A stretch of 64,000 nucleotides of DNA from Williamsia sp. 1135 (GCF_002095395.1 NZ_MJEI01000098.1:62001-126000); one strand, 5' to 3'. Shown: positions 26,750 to 36,880, counted from the first letter of the stretch. Numbers and translations: made by a program. The notes: a model not told the origin generated them from the sequence alone.

Positions 26750-26785
26750 TCCACCAATGTAGTCAGGCGGCGGCGCGACCCGGGA

Positions 26786-27622
26786 TCAGTTCTCGGGATC
26801 GCCCAGCAACTCCGCCACATGATTCGGAACGTACGTCGACAGCGTTCGCGAAGGCCGCTGGTAGGTCCCGGTATCGATCGGTCGATCGGGCAATTCCACG
26901 GTCGGCATCTTGACCTCGTGGTACTCGATCGTCGACAGCAGGTGCGAAATCATGTTCAATCGAGCGTGCTTCTTGACATCCGATTCGACCACATACCACG
27001 GGCTGTTCGGCGTATCGGTGTGCACCATCATCTCGTCCTTCGCTCGGGAATAGTCTTCCCAGCGGTAGACCGACTCGAGGTCCATCGGACTCAGTTTCCA
27101 TTGTCGCACGGGATCATTCAGCCGCGAACGGAAGCGACGCAGTTGTTCGCCGTCAGACACCGAGAACCAGTACTTGCGCAGAATGATGCCGTCGTCGAGC
27201 AGCATTTGCTCGAACACGGGTGTCTGTCTCAAGAACAATGAATGTTCCTGTGGGGTGCAGAATCCCATGACCTTCTCGACGCCTGCTCGGTTGTACCAGG
27301 AGCGGTCGAACAGCACGATCTCACCGGGGGCCGGAAGGTGCGCAATATACCGTTGGTAGTACCACTGTCCACGTTCTCGATCCGTCGGCGCGGGCAGGGC
27401 AGCAGTACGAACCACTCGGGGTGAGAGATACTCGGTGATCCGTTTGATCACCCCGCCCTTGCCCGCCGCGTCCCGACCCTCGAAGATCACGACCACCCGC
27501 GACTTGGAGTCTTTCACCCATTCCTGCAGTTTTACGAGTTCGGTCTGCAGACGAAACAGCTCGGCCTCGTAGGCGTCTTTCGGCAGTTTCGGAGATTTCT
27601 TCTTCCCGTGGCTCTTACTCAT
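26786..27622 (-). CDS. ppk2: Polyphosphate kinase 2
   Basis: A 278-residue PPK2. Walker A is EGRDAAGKGG and Walker B is FDRSWYNR; the lid module is RDPVRQ-like (LNDPVRQWKLS). It moves phosphate between polyphosphate and nucleotides, in this class mostly from polyphosphate to (d)NDP or NMP. The N-terminus is Lys-rich (MSKSHGKKKSPKLPKD). It is divergent from the LLM oxidoreductase and follows the VOC gene region on the same strand. Confidence 0.93.
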   Translation of the reverse strand: MSKSHGKKKSPKLPKDAYEAELFRLQTELVKLQEWVKDSKSRVVVIFEGRDAAGKGGVIKRITEYLSPRVVRTAALPAPTDRERGQWYYQRYIAHLPAPGEIVLFDRSWYNRAGVEKVMGFCTPQEHSLFLRQTPVFEQMLLDDGIILRKYWFSVSDGEQLRRFRSRLNDPVRQWKLSPMDLESVYRWEDYSRAKDEMMVHTDTPNSPWYVVESDVKKHARLNMISHLLSTIEYHEVKMPTVELPDRPIDTGTYQRPSRTLSTYVPNHVAELLGDPEN

Positions 27623-27736
27623 GGAGGGAGCCTACTGGCTCATCCAGGCGAGAGGCGGGGTTTACGCCGCGGGAACAATCTCGGACCAGGTGTAGTTCTG
27701 AGGAGGTCATCACCCCGCCGATGGAAAGAGGCCGCA

Positions 27737-28786
27737 ATGGGCAAGCCCGGAGAACAGTTCGACATCGAACTCGGTCTGGACACCTTCGGTGACCGAACCG
27801 CTGATGACGATGGCGTGCTGCAGTCGTACGACCGGGTGATCAGAGACGTCATCGCCGAGGGAGTACTCGCCGACGAGGTGGGGCTCGATTTCTTCGGCGT
27901 CGGAGAACATCATCGGGCCGACTTCGCGGTGTCGGCTCCGGAAGTGGTGCTCGCCGCGATCGCCGCCAAGACGAGGAACATCGCGCTGGGCACCGCAGTC
28001 ACGGTGCTCAGTTCGGACGACCCGATCAGGGTGTACCAGAGGTTCGCGACGCTCGATGCGATCTCGGAAGGTCGCGCCGAGGTGATCTTGGGCCGCGGCT
28101 CGTTCACAGAGTCGTTTCCGCTCTTTGGGTACGACCTCAGCCAGTACGAGGAACTCTTCAGCGAAAAGCTCGATCTGTTCAGCGCGCTGCGTTCGGAAGG
28201 TCCCATCGAGTGGTCGGGGACCACGAGGCCACCCCTGCAGGGCGAGCAGGTGTATCCCAAGACCGCTGCGGGAGCGGTGAAGACCTGGATCGGCGTCGGT
28301 GGATCGCCGGAATCAGTGGTGCGTGCCGCCCGCTACGGAATCCCGTTGATGCTGGCGATCATCGGTGGAGAACCGGCACGCTTCGAGCCGTTTGTCGCCC
28401 TTTACCATCGTGCGCTCGCCGAGTTCGGGCAGCCGGACCTGCCGGTGGGCATGCACTCACCGGGACACATAGCGGACTCTGATGAACAGGCTCGCGAAGA
28501 ACTCTGGCCGCACTACCGGGACCAGATGACCAAGATCGGACGTGAGCGCGGATGGCCGGCGACCACCAGAGGACAATTCGAGCAGGCCGCAGGACCGAAC
28601 GGTTCGCTGTACGTCGGGTCCCCGGAAACCGTCGCCGAAAAGATCGTGCGAAATATCGAAGCGGTGGGCGTCAACAGATTCGACCTCAAGTACGGCAACG
28701 GCACGCTCGGCCACGAGACCAAGATGCGCAGCATCGAGCTCTTCGGCACCAAGGTCGCTCCGATCGTCCGGGAAGCTCTCGCCTGA
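27737..28786 (+). CDS. LLM-class flavin-dependent oxidoreductase
   Basis: A 349-residue luciferase-like TIM barrel: DFFGVGEHH and the C-terminal GSPETVAEKIVRNIEAVGVNRF are typical of group 1 LLM proteins that use FMN or F420. The substrate is unknown. AAAGAGG precedes the ATG by five bases. It is divergent from ppk2, with the membrane-protein gene 65 bases downstream in the same direction. Confidence 0.85.
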   Translation: MGKPGEQFDIELGLDTFGDRTADDDGVLQSYDRVIRDVIAEGVLADEVGLDFFGVGEHHRADFAVSAPEVVLAAIAAKTRNIALGTAVTVLSSDDPIRVYQRFATLDAISEGRAEVILGRGSFTESFPLFGYDLSQYEELFSEKLDLFSALRSEGPIEWSGTTRPPLQGEQVYPKTAAGAVKTWIGVGGSPESVVRAARYGIPLMLAIIGGEPARFEPFVALYHRALAEFGQPDLPVGMHSPGHIADSDEQAREELWPHYRDQMTKIGRERGWPATTRGQFEQAAGPNGSLYVGSPETVAEKIVRNIEAVGVNRFDLKYGNGTLGHETKMRSIELFGTKVAPIVREALA

Positions 28787-28851
28787 GGCGGTAAAGTCCG
28801 CGTGAGATTTGTTGCCGCCGTCGGGCGCGGCACGGGGCAAGAGGAGAACAC

Positions 28852-29994
28852 GTGGCGAGCAGACCCGGTCCGGTATCGGTGACGTCGCGAACCGAGTACC
28901 GCCTGCCCATCCACGACCGCCTGGCCACCGTGGCCAGCGCGCTGGCGGCCGCGGCGTTGCTCGAGTTGGTTGTGCTGACGATCGTCGACACCGATCCGGT
29001 CGTGACCGGGTTGGTGGTGATCGCCACGCTCGGTCTGAGTCTGCTGTTGGCCGCCTTCGGCAGGGTCATCGACCTCCCGGGAATCAGCATCACGGTCGAC
29101 GACGAGATGGTGCACTTCGGCAACGAGGTGGTCATCCATTCCTTTCCCCTCGCGGACCTCCTGTCGGTGAAGCAGAGCACCGAACTGTCGAGCGACACGT
29201 CGGTGGCCCGTTCGTCGCGCGCCGACCAGTATCGGGTGAGGGGATGCCGGTACCTGCAGTTCCGTTTCGCGAGCAACCCTGATCAGGAGTGGCAGGTCGC
29301 CACCATCGAGTCGGATCCCGCCGCCGCCGAGGTCGTCTCGCGATTGCGCGCGCAGCAGCCCAAGAAGCGGAAGGTGTCCGTCGGCAAGACCATGGGGGAC
29401 CTCGCGAAGCCGGCACAGGCCGAACCCGACTACCAGCCGACCCAACCTCAGCCCGACCGCCAAGCGCCCCGGATCGCCAACGCGGGAAGCGCCGAGGCCG
29501 CCGAACGACTGTGGCAGGCCGCGATTCGCCAGCATGAGGCTGTATTGATCGACTACGCCCAGTACGAACTCGAACCCGAACTGCTGCTGCGCTTTCCCGC
29601 TGTCACAGATGTCTCGGTCGACACAGTCGTGCGGTTTCACACGGCGCTCAGCCGGGCACAGGAACTACGCACCGAGCGTTTCCCGGTCAATCTCGACCGT
29701 GCGGACGAATACCAGCAGGCGGTGATGGCCGTGCGTAAGGCGTGGGCAGACTGCGAGAAGTACGGTCGCGCAGTCGGTGCCGGACTTCTCGACGTCACCG
29801 ATCAGCGCGAACTGACCACGGCACTGTCGTTATTGGAGAACGCGCGGCACACAGAAGGAGCGCAGCAGGCCGACTACCTCGACCGCATCCACCACATCGT
29901 CACCGATCTTGCGGACCGGGGCAGTCTGCACCCGCAGCAACAGGCCATCGACGAGATCGAAGCCGGTCGTCGACGGGCGCTCGAAGCGGAGTAG
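28852..29994 (+). CDS. Membrane protein of unknown function, two N-terminal spans
   Basis: I do not recognise this 380-residue protein. Two hydrophobic spans (about 24-43 and 48-66) are followed by a beta-rich stretch like a PH or YdbS-type domain (GISITVDDEMVHFGNEVVIH), a Lys/Pro/Gln-rich linker (about 165-205), and a helical C-terminal half rich in Ala, Glu and Arg. AAGAGGAGAAC precedes the GTG start. It ends 14 bases before the convergent membrane protein gene. A cytosolic C-terminal module on a membrane anchor is the likely topology. Confidence 0.7.
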   Translation: MASRPGPVSVTSRTEYRLPIHDRLATVASALAAAALLELVVLTIVDTDPVVTGLVVIATLGLSLLLAAFGRVIDLPGISITVDDEMVHFGNEVVIHSFPLADLLSVKQSTELSSDTSVARSSRADQYRVRGCRYLQFRFASNPDQEWQVATIESDPAAAEVVSRLRAQQPKKRKVSVGKTMGDLAKPAQAEPDYQPTQPQPDRQAPRIANAGSAEAAERLWQAAIRQHEAVLIDYAQYELEPELLLRFPAVTDVSVDTVVRFHTALSRAQELRTERFPVNLDRADEYQQAVMAVRKAWADCEKYGRAVGAGLLDVTDQRELTTALSLLENARHTEGAQQADYLDRIHHIVTDLADRGSLHPQQQAIDEIEAGRRRALEAE

Positions 29995-30008
29995 GGCGCC
30001 GAGCCCGG

Positions 30009-31574
30009 TCAGTCGGATTCGATGAACCGACCGTCGAGGGTGTAGTAGTCGATCGGACTGTCGGGGCCGACCTCGACCATGATCACTGTCTGATACTGAT
30101 CGACGACGTAGGTGCTCGAGGTTTGGATATCGACGCGATTGCGGTCGAAGGCATCCACGGAGTGCCGACGCATCGCGTCGTCGCGGACGGCGTCGAACGT
30201 CTGCGCCGAGATGTCGTCGAACGCGACCGCGCCGTCGGTGTAGTCGCGAGACGGAGTATCGGTGCTCCTGAAGACCGGAAACGAGCCGGGGACGATCGAG
30301 AGACTTCCGTTTCGGCTGATGTCTGAGAAGTCCATCAATACTCCGCCGGAGTTCTGGATGGTTCCCGCCCGCATGATGGGCGTGTCGGAGTCCGTACCGC
30401 GGATCTCGAATCTTGTGAAAAGTGGCTCAGACGTCGACAGCCCGGTCTCCTCCAGAGCGCGCGCCGCTTGGTTCATGGCCGCGTCGAAGTCACCTGGCTG
30501 GAACCAGGCCGCAAGTTTGCCTGTGGTGTCGGCTTGCATCGTGGCCTCGCCTTCGAAGACCTCACCGAAGGTCGCGGAGGCGAGAACGGGCTGGTTATCC
30601 GCGGATCGCTCGATCTTCATCGTTCTCAAGCCCCCGATCTCCGGGGGTATCGCGGCCGCCATCTGATCGCGAATTTCGTTGAACCGCATGCCCGAGACGT
30701 CGGCGAGCGAGAACGTCTTGCCCGCTCGGAACTGCGTCGAGTCGCGATCGGGTCCGTACCACTTGTCACTTGATGCGGAGTACCAGAGGTAGAGGCTTTC
30801 GCCAGTGGCAGGGTCGAGAACATACGCGCGATCGCTCCCATCCTCTCCGAGTTCGAGACTGAGCACGTTCGTCGCGGCCGTAGGACTCGCATCCACGACC
30901 TTCTGGGCCAGCGCGTCCATCCGCTCCTGCAGGTTGTCGCTGCCGCCGTCCCCGATGACCGAGCCGATGTCCGTCGACGGAAGCGATACCGAAAAACGCC
31001 AGCCGCCGCCGACGCCGAGGAACAGCGCCGCCGCGACGGCGACGATGATCACGGGATACAGAAGCGTCGACTTTGCGGGGTTGTCACCGAACTCGGGTTC
31101 CGGAACCGGCTTGCCACCGGACTGATACGGCAGCGATTCCGGTGGGCGAGGGGGGATGAAGGAAGCCGGCAGTCGATTGTCGGCATCGCTCAGGAGATTG
31201 GCGACCATGCTCTTCGGCATTGCCGACAGCCACCGGGTTCGATATTCGGTGTCGTTCGGCGGAGTGATGGTGGCGGTGACGAGAGTCGGCTGCAGGTTCG
31301 ACGCATCGAGGCTCGATCGGGTGAGCGCCTCCACGGTCACGGGGATCTGCTGCGACGAATGGCCGCCCTGCAGCGCACCGTCGATGCGCCGAGGCCGGGG
31401 AGCGACGAAGACCGCGGCGATCGTCAGGGGTACACCCAGCCCCAGCGCCAGGCCCCAGTGGTTGTAGGCGCCGAGGCCCACCGCGCACCCCAACAGGACG
31501 CCGGCGAACACCGATCGGATCGCAAAGCGAACCCCTGGTGAGCGCGACGCACCAGACCCGCGTTTCGAACCCAT
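30009..31574 (-). CDS. Membrane-anchored protein of unknown function
   Basis: A 521-residue protein I do not recognise. It has two hydrophobic spans near the N-terminus (about 17-58), a Pro-rich cytosolic segment, a third span near residue 175 (LLYPVIIVAVAAALFLGVGG), and then an outer domain of about 330 residues without Cys, rich in Asp, Ser and Thr. The outer domain seems to hold repeated beta structures. GGAGG lies five bases before the ATG at 31574. It is divergent from secA2 and convergent with the other unknown membrane protein, which makes a functional pair possible but unproven. Confidence 0.7.
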   Translation of the reverse strand: MGSKRGSGASRSPGVRFAIRSVFAGVLLGCAVGLGAYNHWGLALGLGVPLTIAAVFVAPRPRRIDGALQGGHSSQQIPVTVEALTRSSLDASNLQPTLVTATITPPNDTEYRTRWLSAMPKSMVANLLSDADNRLPASFIPPRPPESLPYQSGGKPVPEPEFGDNPAKSTLLYPVIIVAVAAALFLGVGGGWRFSVSLPSTDIGSVIGDGGSDNLQERMDALAQKVVDASPTAATNVLSLELGEDGSDRAYVLDPATGESLYLWYSASSDKWYGPDRDSTQFRAGKTFSLADVSGMRFNEIRDQMAAAIPPEIGGLRTMKIERSADNQPVLASATFGEVFEGEATMQADTTGKLAAWFQPGDFDAAMNQAARALEETGLSTSEPLFTRFEIRGTDSDTPIMRAGTIQNSGGVLMDFSDISRNGSLSIVPGSFPVFRSTDTPSRDYTDGAVAFDDISAQTFDAVRDDAMRRHSVDAFDRNRVDIQTSSTYVVDQYQTVIMVEVGPDSPIDYYTLDGRFIESD

Positions 31575-31750
31575 GGCCACCTCCGGATGGCATCCTATTG
31601 GCTTGCGTGACCTGCGCGGAAGTGCGGAGCTTGCGGTGGTCTGGCGATTGCCGCGTACGGTAACGCGCGAACGTGATCCGCGTACGGTGGAGCACGGCAG
31701 TTTTCGAATGTGACCGCGTATTTGCAGTATGGATGAGGGAGTACGGCTCG

Positions 31751-34180
31751 GTGGGAAAGCTCACGAACAACATGTGGCGGCTACTGGGAGCGCAGTCCTC
31801 GCGTAACCAGTCGAAGTCTCTGACACTCCTGAAGAAGGCCGCCTCGTTCGACGACTGGGCAAAAGAGCTCGAGGACAAGGAATTCGCAGCCGCTGCCGAG
31901 AAGCTGGACATCACAGACCCCGAAGGCGACGACCGTGCCCGATTCCTCGCTCTCGCGCGAGAGGCGGGTGACCGGACGCTGGACATGCGCCCGTTCGACG
32001 TCCAGCTACAAGGTGCACTTCGTCTACTCGAGGGCGACATCATCGAGATGGCGACCGGTGAGGGCAAGACGCTTGCCGGAGCCATCGCCGCCGTCGGCTT
32101 CGTCCTGCAGGGTCACCGTGTGCATGTCATCTCTGTGAACGACTACCTCGCCACCCGCGACGCGGACTGGATGAAGCCACTGTTCGACCACTTCGGCATC
32201 GTTTCCGCGGCAGTCTCGGAGAACTCGACCCGCGCCGAACGCAAAGCGGCCTACGACGCAGACATCACCTACGGCTCGGTCAACGAGATCGGCTTTGACG
32301 TGCTGCGCGACCAGCTCGTCACGCGGGCCGACGACCTCGTCTCGCCCAAACCCGATGTCGCCATCATCGACGAAGCCGACTCGGTACTCGTCGACGAGGC
32401 GCTCGTGCCCCTCATCCTGGCCGGCGCCACCATCGGCGAAGTCCCGGACAAGCCGATCCACGACGCTGTCGCCCGCCTCAAGAAGACCCACTACGAAATC
32501 GATGCCGAAGGCCGGAACGTCTATCTCACCGACGAGGGTGCCGCCTACATCGAGGCCGAACTCGGGGGCATCAACCTCTACGACGAAGAGCACGTCGGCA
32601 CGACACTGGTGCACGTGAACGTGGCCATGCATGCGCACATCCTCGTCGAGCGCGATGTCCACTACATCGTCCGCGACGGCGGTGTACACCTGATCAACGC
32701 CTCACGAGGCCGAGTGGCGCAGCTCCAGCGGTGGCCGGATGGTCTGCAGGCCGCTGTTGAGCTGAAAGAGGGCCTGGCGCAGACGGATTCGGGTGAGGTC
32801 ATTGACACCATCACGGTGCAGGCGCTGATCGGGCGCTACCCGAAGGTGTGCGGCATGACCGGCACCGCACTGGCGGCCGGCGAGCAGTTGCGGCAGTTCT
32901 ACCAGCTTGCGGTATCGCAGATCCCGCCCAACACCAAGAACGTTCGCATAGACGAGGTCGACAGGGTCTTCGACAACAAGTCCAACAAGGCCGACGCCGT
33001 CGTCGAGTTCGTCAAAGAGGTCCACGAGACCGGTCAGCCGATCCTCATCGGCACCCATGATGTGGCCGAGTCGGAAGAGCTCGCCCATCTGCTAGGTCGC
33101 GCCGGTGTGACATCGGTGGTCCTCAACGCCAAGAACGACGCTGAGGAAGCCAAGATCATCGCCGAGGCCGGGGCCAAGAATGCGGTCACGGTGTCGACGC
33201 AGATGGCAGGGCGAGGTACCGACATCAAACTGGGTGGCTCGAAGGGGCAGAAGGACGGAGAGTCGACATCGGAGCGCGATGAGGTCGTCGAACTCGGTGG
33301 TCTCTGTGTCGTCGGAACCGGCAGGCACGACACCGAGCGGCTGGACAACCAATTGCGTGGACGCGCGGGACGGCAGGGGGACCCGGGTCGGTCGGTCTTC
33401 TTCTCCAGCGCCGAAGATCCGGTCGTGACGCGCAACCTGACCCTCAAGCGCGATCCGGTCAGTTCTTCTGAGGACGGTTCTCTCGGGTCAAAGGGTGTCG
33501 ACCTGATCGAGCAGGCGCAACGGGTCGCGGAGGGCGTCATGCTCGAACTCCACGCGAACACGTGGCGCTACAACCAGTTGGTCAATCAGCAGCGCGAGAT
33601 CGTTGTCAGGCGGCGCACAGAACTGCTGACCACCGATGCCGCGCTCACCGAGCTCAAGGAGTCCGAGAACAAGCGCTACCTCGAGTTGATCGGCGAAGCC
33701 CCGGTCGAGGCCGAAGAGAAGGCCGAGGCGGACAAGGCCGAAACGGACGCGGACAATGCGGAGGCCACAGGGAACATGGAGGAAGCCGCAAAGGACGAGA
33801 AGACCGAGCCGGTGCCTGTTGAGGTCCTCGAGCAGGCAGCTCGCGAGATCATGCTCTTTCACCTCGACCGCGCCTGGGCTGATCACCTCGCGTTCGTCTC
33901 CGACGTTCGCGCCAGCATCCACCTGCGCTCGCTCGGCCGCGAATCGCCGCTCGATGAGTTCCACAAGCTGATCCTCGAGGAGTTCGGGAAGTTGCCCGGC
34001 GACGCGGTCGAGAATGCCCGCAAGACATTTCGGGAGGCGATCATCACCGCGGACGGAGTCGATCTCGAACAGGCCGATCTGCGCCGATCGACCACGACGT
34101 GGACCTACATGGTCCATGACAGTCCGTTCTCGTCAGGCGGCGCCAAGGCGCTGCAGGGCATCATCGGCATCTTCCGATAG
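31751..34180 (+). CDS. secA2: Accessory preprotein translocase ATPase SecA2
   Basis: An 809-residue SecA paralogue. It has Walker A MATGEGKT, the Walker B/DEAD box [11 protein letters not shown], the helicase motif [14 protein letters not shown] and [10 protein letters not shown]. It lacks the Zn-binding Cys-rich C-terminal tail of SecA1. An acidic, Ala/Glu/Lys-rich insertion (about 655-690) precedes the C-terminal scaffold. SecA2 exports a subset of proteins with SecYEG. Synteny with pgsA2, gcvH and garA confirms SecA2. I used the GTG at 31751 (GAGGGAG nine bases upstream). Confidence 0.93.
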   Translation: MGKLTNNMWRLLGAQSSRNQSKSLTLLKKAASFDDWAKELEDKEFAAAAEKLDITDPEGDDRARFLALAREAGDRTLDMRPFDVQLQGALRLLEGDIIEMATGEGKTLAGAIAAVGFVLQGHRVHVISVNDYLATRDADWMKPLFDHFGIVSAAVSENSTRAERKAAYDADITYGSVNEIGFDVLRDQLVTRADDLVSPKPDVAIIDEADSVLVDEALVPLILAGATIGEVPDKPIHDAVARLKKTHYEIDAEGRNVYLTDEGAAYIEAELGGINLYDEEHVGTTLVHVNVAMHAHILVERDVHYIVRDGGVHLINASRGRVAQLQRWPDGLQAAVELKEGLAQTDSGEVIDTITVQALIGRYPKVCGMTGTALAAGEQLRQFYQLAVSQIPPNTKNVRIDEVDRVFDNKSNKADAVVEFVKEVHETGQPILIGTHDVAESEELAHLLGRAGVTSVVLNAKNDAEEAKIIAEAGAKNAVTVSTQMAGRGTDIKLGGSKGQKDGESTSERDEVVELGGLCVVGTGRHDTERLDNQLRGRAGRQGDPGRSVFFSSAEDPVVTRNLTLKRDPVSSSEDGSLGSKGVDLIEQAQRVAEGVMLELHANTWRYNQLVNQQREIVVRRRTELLTTDAALTELKESENKRYLELIGEAPVEAEEKAEADKAETDADNAEATGNMEEAAKDEKTEPVPVEVLEQAAREIMLFHLDRAWADHLAFVSDVRASIHLRSLGRESPLDEFHKLILEEFGKLPGDAVENARKTFREAIITADGVDLEQADLRRSTTTWTYMVHDSPFSSGGAKALQGIIGIFR

Positions 34181-34233
34181 TCCGCCCGCGCCGATCTCCC
34201 GCGCGGTGCGGGTGATGTGACAGGCTGTTCGGC

Positions 34234-34866
34234 ATGGAGGAGACCGACTCGGACCCGATTGTGGAGTCGGATCGGATATTCACCGTTCCCAACCTGCTCA
34301 GCGCGTTGCGGCTGGCACTCGTGCCCGTATTCCTGTGGGTGCTGTTGGTAGAAGAGGCCGACGGGTGGGCTTTCGCGATCCTGTTCTTTTCCGGACTCTC
34401 GGATTGGGCGGACGGCAAGATCGCACGCCTACTCGACCAGTCCTCGAAGCTCGGGGCTCTGCTCGACCCAGCGGCCGACAGGCTGTACATGCTGGTGGTG
34501 CCGATCGGTCTCGCGGTGCGGGGAATCGTCCCGTGGTGGTTGGTGGGCCTGTTGGTCGGCCGCGATGTGTTGCTCCTGGCCACTGCGCCGCTGCTGCGCT
34601 CGCGCGGGATCACGGCGCTGCCGACGATCTACGTCGGCAAGGCGGCGACCTTCGCGCTGATGTATGGATTCCCGATGATCCTTGCCGGACAAATCGATTC
34701 GGTGGTCGGGGACGTCTTCTACCCGTGCGGTTGGGCCTTCATGATCTGGGGCACCGCGATGTACCTGTGGTCGTTCGTGTTGTATTGGATACAGGCGATA
34801 CTCGTGGTGCGGACCTTGCCGCCGGCCAAGGGTTCGGACCGTTCGGCAAAGGACTCGGCCCGATGA
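34234..34866 (+). CDS. pgsA2: CDP-alcohol phosphatidyltransferase (PgsA2-like)
   Basis: A 210-residue, six-span membrane enzyme with the intact CDP-alcohol phosphotransferase motif: DWADGKIAR, then GALLDPAADR (DGxxAR and GxxxDxxxD). It joins a CDP-activated lipid to an alcohol; in mycobacteria the equivalent next to secA2 is named PgsA2, but its exact product (phosphatidylglycerol phosphate or cardiolipin) is uncertain. It lies 53 bases after secA2 in the same direction and may be co-transcribed with it. Confidence 0.87.
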   Translation: MEETDSDPIVESDRIFTVPNLLSALRLALVPVFLWVLLVEEADGWAFAILFFSGLSDWADGKIARLLDQSSKLGALLDPAADRLYMLVVPIGLAVRGIVPWWLVGLLVGRDVLLLATAPLLRSRGITALPTIYVGKAATFALMYGFPMILAGQIDSVVGDVFYPCGWAFMIWGTAMYLWSFVLYWIQAILVVRTLPPAKGSDRSAKDSAR

Positions 34867-34896
34867 GGGCAGTGAGCTCGATACGCTAAATTTTCC

Positions 34897-34919
34897 CTTC
34901 AACTCCCGCTGAAGTTTTT
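34897..34919 (+). terminator. Weak intrinsic terminator after pgsA2
   Basis: CTTCA and TGAAG (34897-34901, 34910-34914) pair over eight bases and are followed by TTTTTC. The stem is only five base pairs, but the T run is rare in this GC-rich DNA. It would separate secA2-pgsA2 from gcvH. Confidence 0.4.
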
Positions 34920-34975
34920 CTTCGACCCAGTGCCGGAGCCGTGACGGCCCAAGCGCAAGACGGAAGGCGACAATC

Positions 34976-35380
34976 GTGACCGAAAAGCAGACTCCAGACG
35001 ATCTGCGGTACACCACCGAACACGAGTGGGTGCAGCAGGTGTCCGACCGCACGGTGCGGGTCGGAATCACCGATTACGCACAGGATCAACTGGGCGACGT
35101 GGTCTTCGTGCAGCTGCCGGCCATCGACGATCCCGTGGTGATCGGGGAATCGTTTGCCGAGGTCGAATCGACCAAGAGCGTCTCCGACATCTTCGGGCCG
35201 CTTGCCGGTGTGGTCTCGGCGATCAACGACGACCTGGAGGCAAGCCCCGACCTCGTCAACTCCGAGCCCTATGGCCTCGGTTGGCTGGTCGAGATCACTG
35301 TCGATTCCGGCACCGATCTCGACGAGGTGCTCGGCGAGATGCTGGACGCCGCCGGGTACGGCGAAGTCGCTGCCGGATAA
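34976..35380 (+). CDS. gcvH: Glycine cleavage system H protein
   Basis: A 134-residue lipoyl carrier. The lipoylated lysine is K67 in ESTKSVSDIF. The N-terminal DLRYTTEHEWV and C-terminal PYGLGWLVEITV are standard for GcvH. It shuttles the aminomethyl group between P, T and L proteins. The GTG start follows GAAGGCGA. In M. tuberculosis the same gene precedes garA, as here; gcvP lies 3 kb downstream and gcvT is not in the window. Confidence 0.95.
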   Translation: MTEKQTPDDLRYTTEHEWVQQVSDRTVRVGITDYAQDQLGDVVFVQLPAIDDPVVIGESFAEVESTKSVSDIFGPLAGVVSAINDDLEASPDLVNSEPYGLGWLVEITVDSGTDLDEVLGEMLDAAGYGEVAAG

Positions 35381-35598
35381 GATATGCCGCGATGCCGGTT
35401 GCACACACTGTATGCAGCCGGTTTATGCATCTGCGGGCGGTTGCAGGGTACGGTCTAGGTCACGGGTAATGCCCCAATCCACTCGATGAGGCCGAACTCG
35501 GCGGATGAGTAGTCAGACCGCCGAAGCCGCCGCAATCACCGTGGAACGACAAGGTCCCAATCGGTGGCCGCGGGGACAATTACGAAGAAGGAGAATTG

Positions 35599-36057
35599 GT
35601 GAGCGACAACGAGAAGGACTTCGAGGCTCCGGTGGAGACCACCTCGGTCTTCCGGGCCGATTTCATCAAGGAGATGGAGTCGACCGGTGGTTCCACCACC
35701 GAAGCTGCGGCCAGTGGCGTAGAACGCCTCTCGGCCGGTACGGCGCTGCTGGTGGTCAAGCGTGGCCCCAACGCCGGATCGCGATTCCTGCTCGACCAGG
35801 CCACGACCTCGGCCGGTCGACACCCGGACAGCGACATCTTCCTCGACGACGTCACGGTGAGCCGGCGTCACGCCGAGTTCCGCTTGGGCGACAACGATTT
35901 CCAGGTTGTCGATGTCGGCAGCCTCAACGGCACCTACGTCAATCGCGAGCCTGTCGATTCGGCAGTTCTCGCGAACGGTGACGAGGTCCAGATCGGCAAG
36001 TTCCGGCTTGTCTTCCTGACCGGCCCCAGTGGTGACGAAGGCTCCTCGAACGCGTGA
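35599..36057 (+). CDS. garA: GarA, FHA-domain switch of TCA and glutamate metabolism
   Basis: A 152-residue protein: an N-terminal tail with the kinase motif ETTS (Thr14 and Thr15, equal to the PknG and PknB sites of mycobacterial GarA) followed by an FHA domain (about 50-140) with the phosphothreonine-binding residues in GRHPDSDI, SRRHAEF and NGTYVN. Unphosphorylated GarA inhibits 2-oxoglutarate decarboxylase and NAD-glutamate dehydrogenase and activates glutamate synthase; phosphorylation turns it off by self-binding. GAAGGAG is five bases before the GTG start. It overlaps the next gene by four bases. Confidence 0.95.
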   Translation: MSDNEKDFEAPVETTSVFRADFIKEMESTGGSTTEAAASGVERLSAGTALLVVKRGPNAGSRFLLDQATTSAGRHPDSDIFLDDVTVSRRHAEFRLGDNDFQVVDVGSLNGTYVNREPVDSAVLANGDEVQIGKFRLVFLTGPSGDEGSSNA

Positions 36058-36782
36058 CCTCACCGTCGGCGGGGCAACAATCTGAAGGATCGATGTCGAT
36101 CGGCTCGGTTCTGGATCAGTTGCGCGGCGAGTTCCCTGACGTGACGATCTCCAAGATCAGATTCCTGGAGTCCGAGGGCCTGATCACCCCGGAACGATCA
36201 CCGTCCGGGTACCGCCGTTTCAGTCGTGCCGACTGTGAACGTCTGCGCTTTGTCCTCACGGCGCAGCGTGACCGTTACCTGCCGCTGAAGGTCATCAAAG
36301 AGCAGCTCGAGGAGATCGATCGCGGCGCCGTTTCTGAGGCGCAATCGGGCACCCGCCTGCTGTCGTCTGCGAAGAACTGGGTGGCTCCGGCGACCGATTT
36401 CTCGCAGAGCGGCGGGGGGAGGCTCAGTAGGGACACGCTCATCGAGCGGACCGGCGTCGATGCCGCCTTCGTCGCAGAGCTGTGTGACAACGGACTTCTC
36501 GTTCCCGGCGCTCGCGGATTCTTCGACGAGGATGCGGTGCGTCTGGTGTCGGCGGCCTCGGCCCTTGCGAACTTCGGCGTTCAGGCTCGCCATCTCCGGG
36601 CGTTCAAGGTTTCGGCCGACCGTGAGGCCGGGCTGGTCGCGCAAATCGCGAGTCCCATCGCCAAGGGCAAGGGAACGGGTGCGCGCGATCGAGCCGAAGA
36701 GATGGTGCGTGAGATAGCAGCGCTGTCTGTCACCCTGCACACCCAGTTGGTCAAGCAGGCTGTGCGCGAAGTTCTCGACTGA
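36054..36782 (+). CDS. ftsR: MerR-family regulator FtsR (Rv1828-like)
   Basis: A 242-residue MerR regulator. The N-terminal winged helix (MSIGSVLDQLRGEFPDVTISKIRFLE) and RSPSGYRRFSRADCERL wing are typical. A second, C-terminal HTH-like module (about residues 130-165, LIERTGVDAAFVAELCDNGL) is characteristic of the Rv1828/FtsR group, which in Corynebacterium activates ftsZ. The GTG start overlaps the garA stop; ATG 36093 is an alternative start that fits the first conserved residues. Co-transcription with garA is likely. Confidence 0.87.
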   Translation: MTSPSAGQQSEGSMSIGSVLDQLRGEFPDVTISKIRFLESEGLITPERSPSGYRRFSRADCERLRFVLTAQRDRYLPLKVIKEQLEEIDRGAVSEAQSGTRLLSSAKNWVAPATDFSQSGGGRLSRDTLIERTGVDAAFVAELCDNGLLVPGARGFFDEDAVRLVSAASALANFGVQARHLRAFKVSADREAGLVAQIASPIAKGKGTGARDRAEEMVREIAALSVTLHTQLVKQAVREVLD

Positions 36783-36786
36783 GCCC

Positions 36787-36880
36787 GCTCGACCAACTTG
36801 GCGGAGACGAAGCCGGAGGCGGAGCTCGACCAACTTGGCGGAGACGAAGCCGGAGGCGGAGCTCGACCAACTTGGCGGAG
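36787..36880. repeat. 37-base tandem repeat, 2.5 copies
   Basis: Units begin at 36787, 36824 and 36861 with GCTCGACCAACTTGGCGGAG; the first two are identical over 37 bases and the third stops after 20. The unit is GC-rich and has a GGCGGAG-x-CGAAGCCGGAGGCGG tail. It fills most of the ftsR to DUF151 gap. There are no spacers of varied sequence, so it is not a CRISPR; it resembles REP-like intergenic elements. Confidence 0.9.

Noticed and set aside
36787-36880. CRISPR array
   Set aside because: The 37-base units abut directly with no variable spacers and no cas genes are near.
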